Source: Streptomyces sp. NK15101
GTDB taxonomy: Bacteria > Actinomycetota > Actinomycetes > Streptomycetales > Streptomycetaceae
Direction: 5' to 3'
Length of the DNA stretch: 51,273 nt
Assembly: GCF_020400725.1 (NCBI RefSeq)
Contig: NZ_JAINVG010000053.1
Span: 1 to 51,273 of the forward strand
The notes under the pieces are model-generated. The model searched no databases. It was not told where the DNA came from and saw only the letters and a list, made by a program, of their open reading frames with translations. Numbering within the stretch: position 1 is the first letter of the stretch; each line of letters begins with the position of its first letter. This document shows positions 48,235 through 51,273 of this stretch, in pieces. Position numbers and translations under genes: made by a program.

Positions 48235-50457
48235 ATGCTCGGATCGACTCACGGCACCTTCACCACCGATCTCCGCGCCCGCGTGGTCGCCTGCGGGGAG
48301 ACGCCCAGGGACACCGTGCACGGCGTCACCGCCGTCGCCGGCGACCTGGACGTCAGCGGGAGGCCGCTGTACGCGCCCGTCCCCGACCTGGACCGGTTCT
48401 TCCGGCCCGAGTCCGTCGCGGTCGTCGGCGCCTCCGACGCCGAGGGCCGGCCCAACACCGGCATCACCCGGCAGCTGCTCGCCTGGGCCGAGCGGGTCGG
48501 CGCCCGGCTCGTGCCCGTGCACCCGACCCGTACGAGCGTGTTCGGAATCGACTGCGTGCCCTCCGTCGGCGCGCTCGCCGAACCCGTCGACCTCGCCGTC
48601 CTCCTCGTCGCCGACCCGCTCCCGGTGATCGAGGAGCTCGCCGGGGCCAAGGTGAGGTTCGCGGTCGCCTTCGCCTCCGGCTTCGCCGAGACCGGGGAGG
48701 CCGGGGCCGCCGCGCAGGAACGCCTCGCCGCCGCCGTGCGCCGCTCCGGGCTCCGCCTCCTCGGCCCCAACACCAACCTCAATGCCTTCGAGCGCTTCCG
48801 CGACGACCTCGAAGGCCCCGCCGTCGCCCTCATCACCCAGTCCGGCCACCAGGGGCGGCCCGTCTTCACCCTCCAGGAGCTCGGCGTCCGCCTCTCCCAC
48901 TGGGCGCCCACCGGCAACGAGGCCGACCTGGAGACCGCCGACTTCCTCTCGTACTTCGCCGGACGCCCCGAGGTCGGGGCCATCGCCTGCTACGTCGAGG
49001 GGCTCAAGGACGGCCGCTCCTTCCTCCTCGCCGCCGACCGGGCCGCCCGCCAGGGCGTCCCGGTCGTCGCCGTGAAGGTCGGCCGCACCGAGACCGGCGC
49101 CCGCACCGCCGCCTCCCACACCGGCAAGCTCACCGGCGCCGACCGGGTCGTCGACGCGGCCATGCGGCAGTACGGGGTGATCCGCGTCGACGGCCTCGAC
49201 CAGCTCCAGGACACCTCCGCCCTCCTCGCCCGCGCGCGCCGGCCGCTCGCCGAGGGCGTCGTCGTCTACTCCATCTCCGGCGGCACGGGCGCCCACTTCG
49301 CCGACCTGGCCACGGCGGCGGGGCTCGAACTCCCCACGCTCGGCCGGGCCAAGCAGGACGAACTGCACCAGTGGATCCCTGAGTACCTGAACGTCGCCAA
49401 CCCCGTCGACAACGGCGGTCACCCCGTGGGCGACTGGCGCGGCCGGAAGATCATCGACGCGATCCTCGCCGACCCCTCGGTCGGCGTCCTCATCTGTCCC
49501 ATCACCGGCCCCTTCCCCCCGATGAGCGACAAGCTCGCCCAGGACCTCGTCGACGCGGCCGAGGCCACGGACAAGCTGGTGTGCGTGGTCTGGGGCTCCC
49601 CCGTCGGCACGGAGGCGGCCTACCGCGAGACCCTCCTCGGCTCCTCGCGCGTCGCCACCTTCCGCACCTTCGCCAACTGCATCGGGGCCGTGAAGGCCTA
49701 CCTCGACCACCACCGCTTCACCGCCGCCTACCGCTCCCCCTTCGACGAGGCCCCCCGCACCCCCTCCCCGTCCCTCCGCAAGGCCCAGGCCCTCCTGCGG
49801 CCCGGCCGGCGGCTCAGCGAGCACGCGGCGAAGCAGCTGCTCCGGGCTTACGGGATACGGGTGCCGCGCGAGCAGCTCGTCACCAGCGCGGCGGCGGCCG
49901 TCCGGGCCGCCGGGCTCGTCGGCTACCCGGTCGTGATGAAGGCCTCGGGCGCGCAGCTCGCCCACAAGACGGAGCTGGGCCTGGTGAAGGTGGGCCTGAC
50001 CTCGGCCAGCCAGGTCAGGGACACGTACCGCGAACTCACCGACATCGCCCGGTACGAGTCGGTGGACCTCGACGGCATCCTCGTCTGCCAGATGGTCGGG
50101 CGCGGGGTCGAGATGGTGGTGGGCGTGACCCACGACGAACTCTTCGGCCCGACGGTCACCGTGGGCATCGGCGGGGTGCTGGTGGAGGTCCTGAACGACA
50201 CCGCCGTCCGCGTCCCGCCCTTCGGGGAGCGCGAGGCCCGCTCGATGCTCGGCGAACTGCGCGGCCGGGCCCTGCTCGACGGCGTACGGGGCGCACCGCC
50301 CGCCGACGTCGACGCCCTCGTCGAGGTCGTGCTCCGCGTCCAGCGGATGGCCCTCGAACTCGACGGCGACCTCGCCGAACTGGACATCAACCCGCTGATG
50401 GTGCTGCCGCGCGGGCAGGGGGCGGTGGCCCTGGACGCGCTGGCGGCCTGCCGATAG
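48235..50457 (+). CDS. NDP-forming acyl-CoA synthetase (acetate-CoA ligase, ADP-forming, fused alpha-beta)
   Basis: 740 aa. The N-terminal CoA-binding Rossmann domain (FRPESVAVVGASDAEGRPNT), two succinyl-CoA-ligase-like domains (GPAVALITQSGHQGRPVFTL, then VVVYSISGGTGAHFADLATA) and a C-terminal ATP-grasp domain (LLRAYGIRVPREQLVTSAAAA, VGYPVVMKASGAQLAHKTE, MVVGVTHDELFGPTVTVGIGG, ELDINPLMVLPRG). This makes acyl-CoA from an acid, CoA and ATP without an adenylate. Substrate unknown; in this setting an aromatic or medium-chain acid is plausible. ATG at 48235 after GGTGGAGCGG. 8 nt separate it from the hydratase gene. Confidence 0.9.
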   Translation: MLGSTHGTFTTDLRARVVACGETPRDTVHGVTAVAGDLDVSGRPLYAPVPDLDRFFRPESVAVVGASDAEGRPNTGITRQLLAWAERVGARLVPVHPTRTSVFGIDCVPSVGALAEPVDLAVLLVADPLPVIEELAGAKVRFAVAFASGFAETGEAGAAAQERLAAAVRRSGLRLLGPNTNLNAFERFRDDLEGPAVALITQSGHQGRPVFTLQELGVRLSHWAPTGNEADLETADFLSYFAGRPEVGAIACYVEGLKDGRSFLLAADRAARQGVPVVAVKVGRTETGARTAASHTGKLTGADRVVDAAMRQYGVIRVDGLDQLQDTSALLARARRPLAEGVVVYSISGGTGAHFADLATAAGLELPTLGRAKQDELHQWIPEYLNVANPVDNGGHPVGDWRGRKIIDAILADPSVGVLICPITGPFPPMSDKLAQDLVDAAEATDKLVCVVWGSPVGTEAAYRETLLGSSRVATFRTFANCIGAVKAYLDHHRFTAAYRSPFDEAPRTPSPSLRKAQALLRPGRRLSEHAAKQLLRAYGIRVPREQLVTSAAAAVRAAGLVGYPVVMKASGAQLAHKTELGLVKVGLTSASQVRDTYRELTDIARYESVDLDGILVCQMVGRGVEMVVGVTHDELFGPTVTVGIGGVLVEVLNDTAVRVPPFGEREARSMLGELRGRALLDGVRGAPPADVDALVEVVLRVQRMALELDGDLAELDINPLMVLPRGQGAVALDALAACR

Positions 50458-50465
50458 GAGCCCCC

Positions 50466-51251
50466 GTGCCGGATCTGCTGCACACCGTCGAGAACGGCGT
50501 CTCCTGGATCACGCTCAACCGCCCCGAGGCGATGAACGCGGTCACCCGGGACCAGCGGGAGCGGATCATCGCCCTGCTGGCCGAGGCCTCCGCCGCCCCG
50601 GACGTGCGCTGCGTGGTGGTGACGGCCACCGGGCGCGGCTTCTGCGCGGGCGCGGACCTGCGGGGCGCGCCGCCGGTCGGCGAGAAGGTCGCGGGGGACG
50701 TGGCGCGGATGATCCGGCAGGGCGCCCAGCGGTTCATCGGCGCGGTCATGGACTGCGAGAAACCGGTGATCGCGGCGGTGAACGGCACGGCGGCCGGGAT
50801 CGGGGCGCACCTCGCGTTCGCCTGCGACCTGGTGCTCGCGGCGGACTCGGCGCGGTTCGTCGAGGTGTTCGTACGGCGGGGGCTGGTCCCGGACGGGGGC
50901 GGGGCGTACCTCCTGCCCCGGCTGATCGGGCCGCGGCGGGCGAAGGAGCTGATGTTCTTCGGCGACGCGGTGCCGGCGGCGGAGGCGCTCGGCATGGGCC
51001 TGGTGAACCGGGTGGTCCCCGCGGACGAGCTGGAGAAGACGGCGCGGGAATGGGCCGAACGCCTGGCCCAGGGCCCGACGCGGGCCCTGACCCTCACGAA
51101 GCAGCTGGTGAACGCGTCGCTGGACGTGGACCGTTCGGCCGCCTTCGCGGCGGAGGCGACCGCCCAGGAACTGAACATGACCACCCGGGACGCCCAGGAA
51201 GGCGTGGCGAGCTTCGTGGAGCGGCGGGAGGCGCGGTACGAGGGGCGGTAG
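50466..51251 (+). CDS. Enoyl-CoA hydratase/isomerase family protein
   Basis: 261 aa. Crotonase fold: the oxyanion-hole segments GRGFCAGADL (57-65) and AVNGTAAGIGAHL (104-116). In the position of the first catalytic Glu of crotonase there is a Phe; the nearby GLVPDGGGAYLL has Asp143 as in PaaG-type isomerases, so an isomerase or a variant hydratase is as likely as a classical hydratase. Start GTG at 50466 with AGGAG 5 nt upstream, in the end of the synthetase gene. The pair probably activates an acid and processes its CoA ester. Confidence 0.92.
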   Translation: MPDLLHTVENGVSWITLNRPEAMNAVTRDQRERIIALLAEASAAPDVRCVVVTATGRGFCAGADLRGAPPVGEKVAGDVARMIRQGAQRFIGAVMDCEKPVIAAVNGTAAGIGAHLAFACDLVLAADSARFVEVFVRRGLVPDGGGAYLLPRLIGPRRAKELMFFGDAVPAAEALGMGLVNRVVPADELEKTAREWAERLAQGPTRALTLTKQLVNASLDVDRSAAFAAEATAQELNMTTRDAQEGVASFVERREARYEGR

Positions 51252-51273
51252 CGGAGGCTGTCGTACCGGGGCC

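Overview
The window is about 51 kb of a Streptomyces-type actinobacterial chromosome. The evidence is very high GC with GC-rich third codon positions, frequent GTG and TTG starts, stop/start overlaps inside operons, perfect GC-rich hairpin terminators, a complete nuoA-N operon and futalosine-pathway menaquinone genes. No rRNA, tRNA, CRISPR array, insertion sequence or prophage was seen. Most of it looks like chromosomal core, with accessory material from about 36 kb onward.

Layout. 1-7.6 kb: the end of a secreted P-domain protein, a LolA/DUF2092-type envelope protein, a long-chain polyprenyl diphosphate synthase, a coiled-coil surface protein with a C-terminal LAATG sorting signal, fumarylacetoacetase, and a convergent pair encoding an AraC regulator and a secreted intradiol dioxygenase with a C-terminal carbohydrate-binding module. 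7.6-23.5 kb: all 14 nuo genes in order A-N on the minus strand, ended by an 18-bp hairpin and preceded by a near-perfect Rex operator. 24-27 kb: a divergent NlpC/P60 cell-wall hydrolase behind a Crp-like site, then an imine-reductase-like enzyme divergent from a GlxA-type regulator. 27-33.5 kb: menaquinone genes (menJ-like reductase, menG, mqnC, mqnA) interrupted by a decayed sigma-factor/partner pair, a minisatellite, a reduced amidohydrolase-like protein and a repeat-rich spacer. 33.7-36 kb: a cold-shock gene whose leader carries a terminator with a U-tract, an M23 peptidase, DUF1992 and DinB genes.

36-43.7 kb is accessory: two large secreted FG-GAP proteins in tandem, a wreck of what may be a third, a DUF5753 remnant with an intact DUF397 partner, a HAD phosphatase, a nitroreductase and an unrecognised small secreted protein. 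43.9-51.3 kb: a membrane Ser/Thr kinase with an extracellular ricin-type lectin domain, then a putative acyl-CoA gene set (Zn-ribbon/OB-fold protein, DoxX, flavin monooxygenase, NDP-forming acyl-CoA synthetase, enoyl-CoA hydratase/isomerase). Its two promoter regions share the 15-bp palindrome CTGAC-N5-GTCAG, which suggests one TetR-like repressor encoded elsewhere.

How the genes fit together: the polyprenyl synthase, MqnA, MqnC, MenG and MenJ supply the menaquinone that complex I reduces, so much of the left 33 kb is one respiratory neighbourhood under at least partial redox control by Rex. The strongest leads for new biology are the cold-shock leader attenuator, the metal-site-less amidohydrolase beside mqnC, the lectin-kinase, the shared-palindrome acyl-CoA regulon and the FG-GAP locus.
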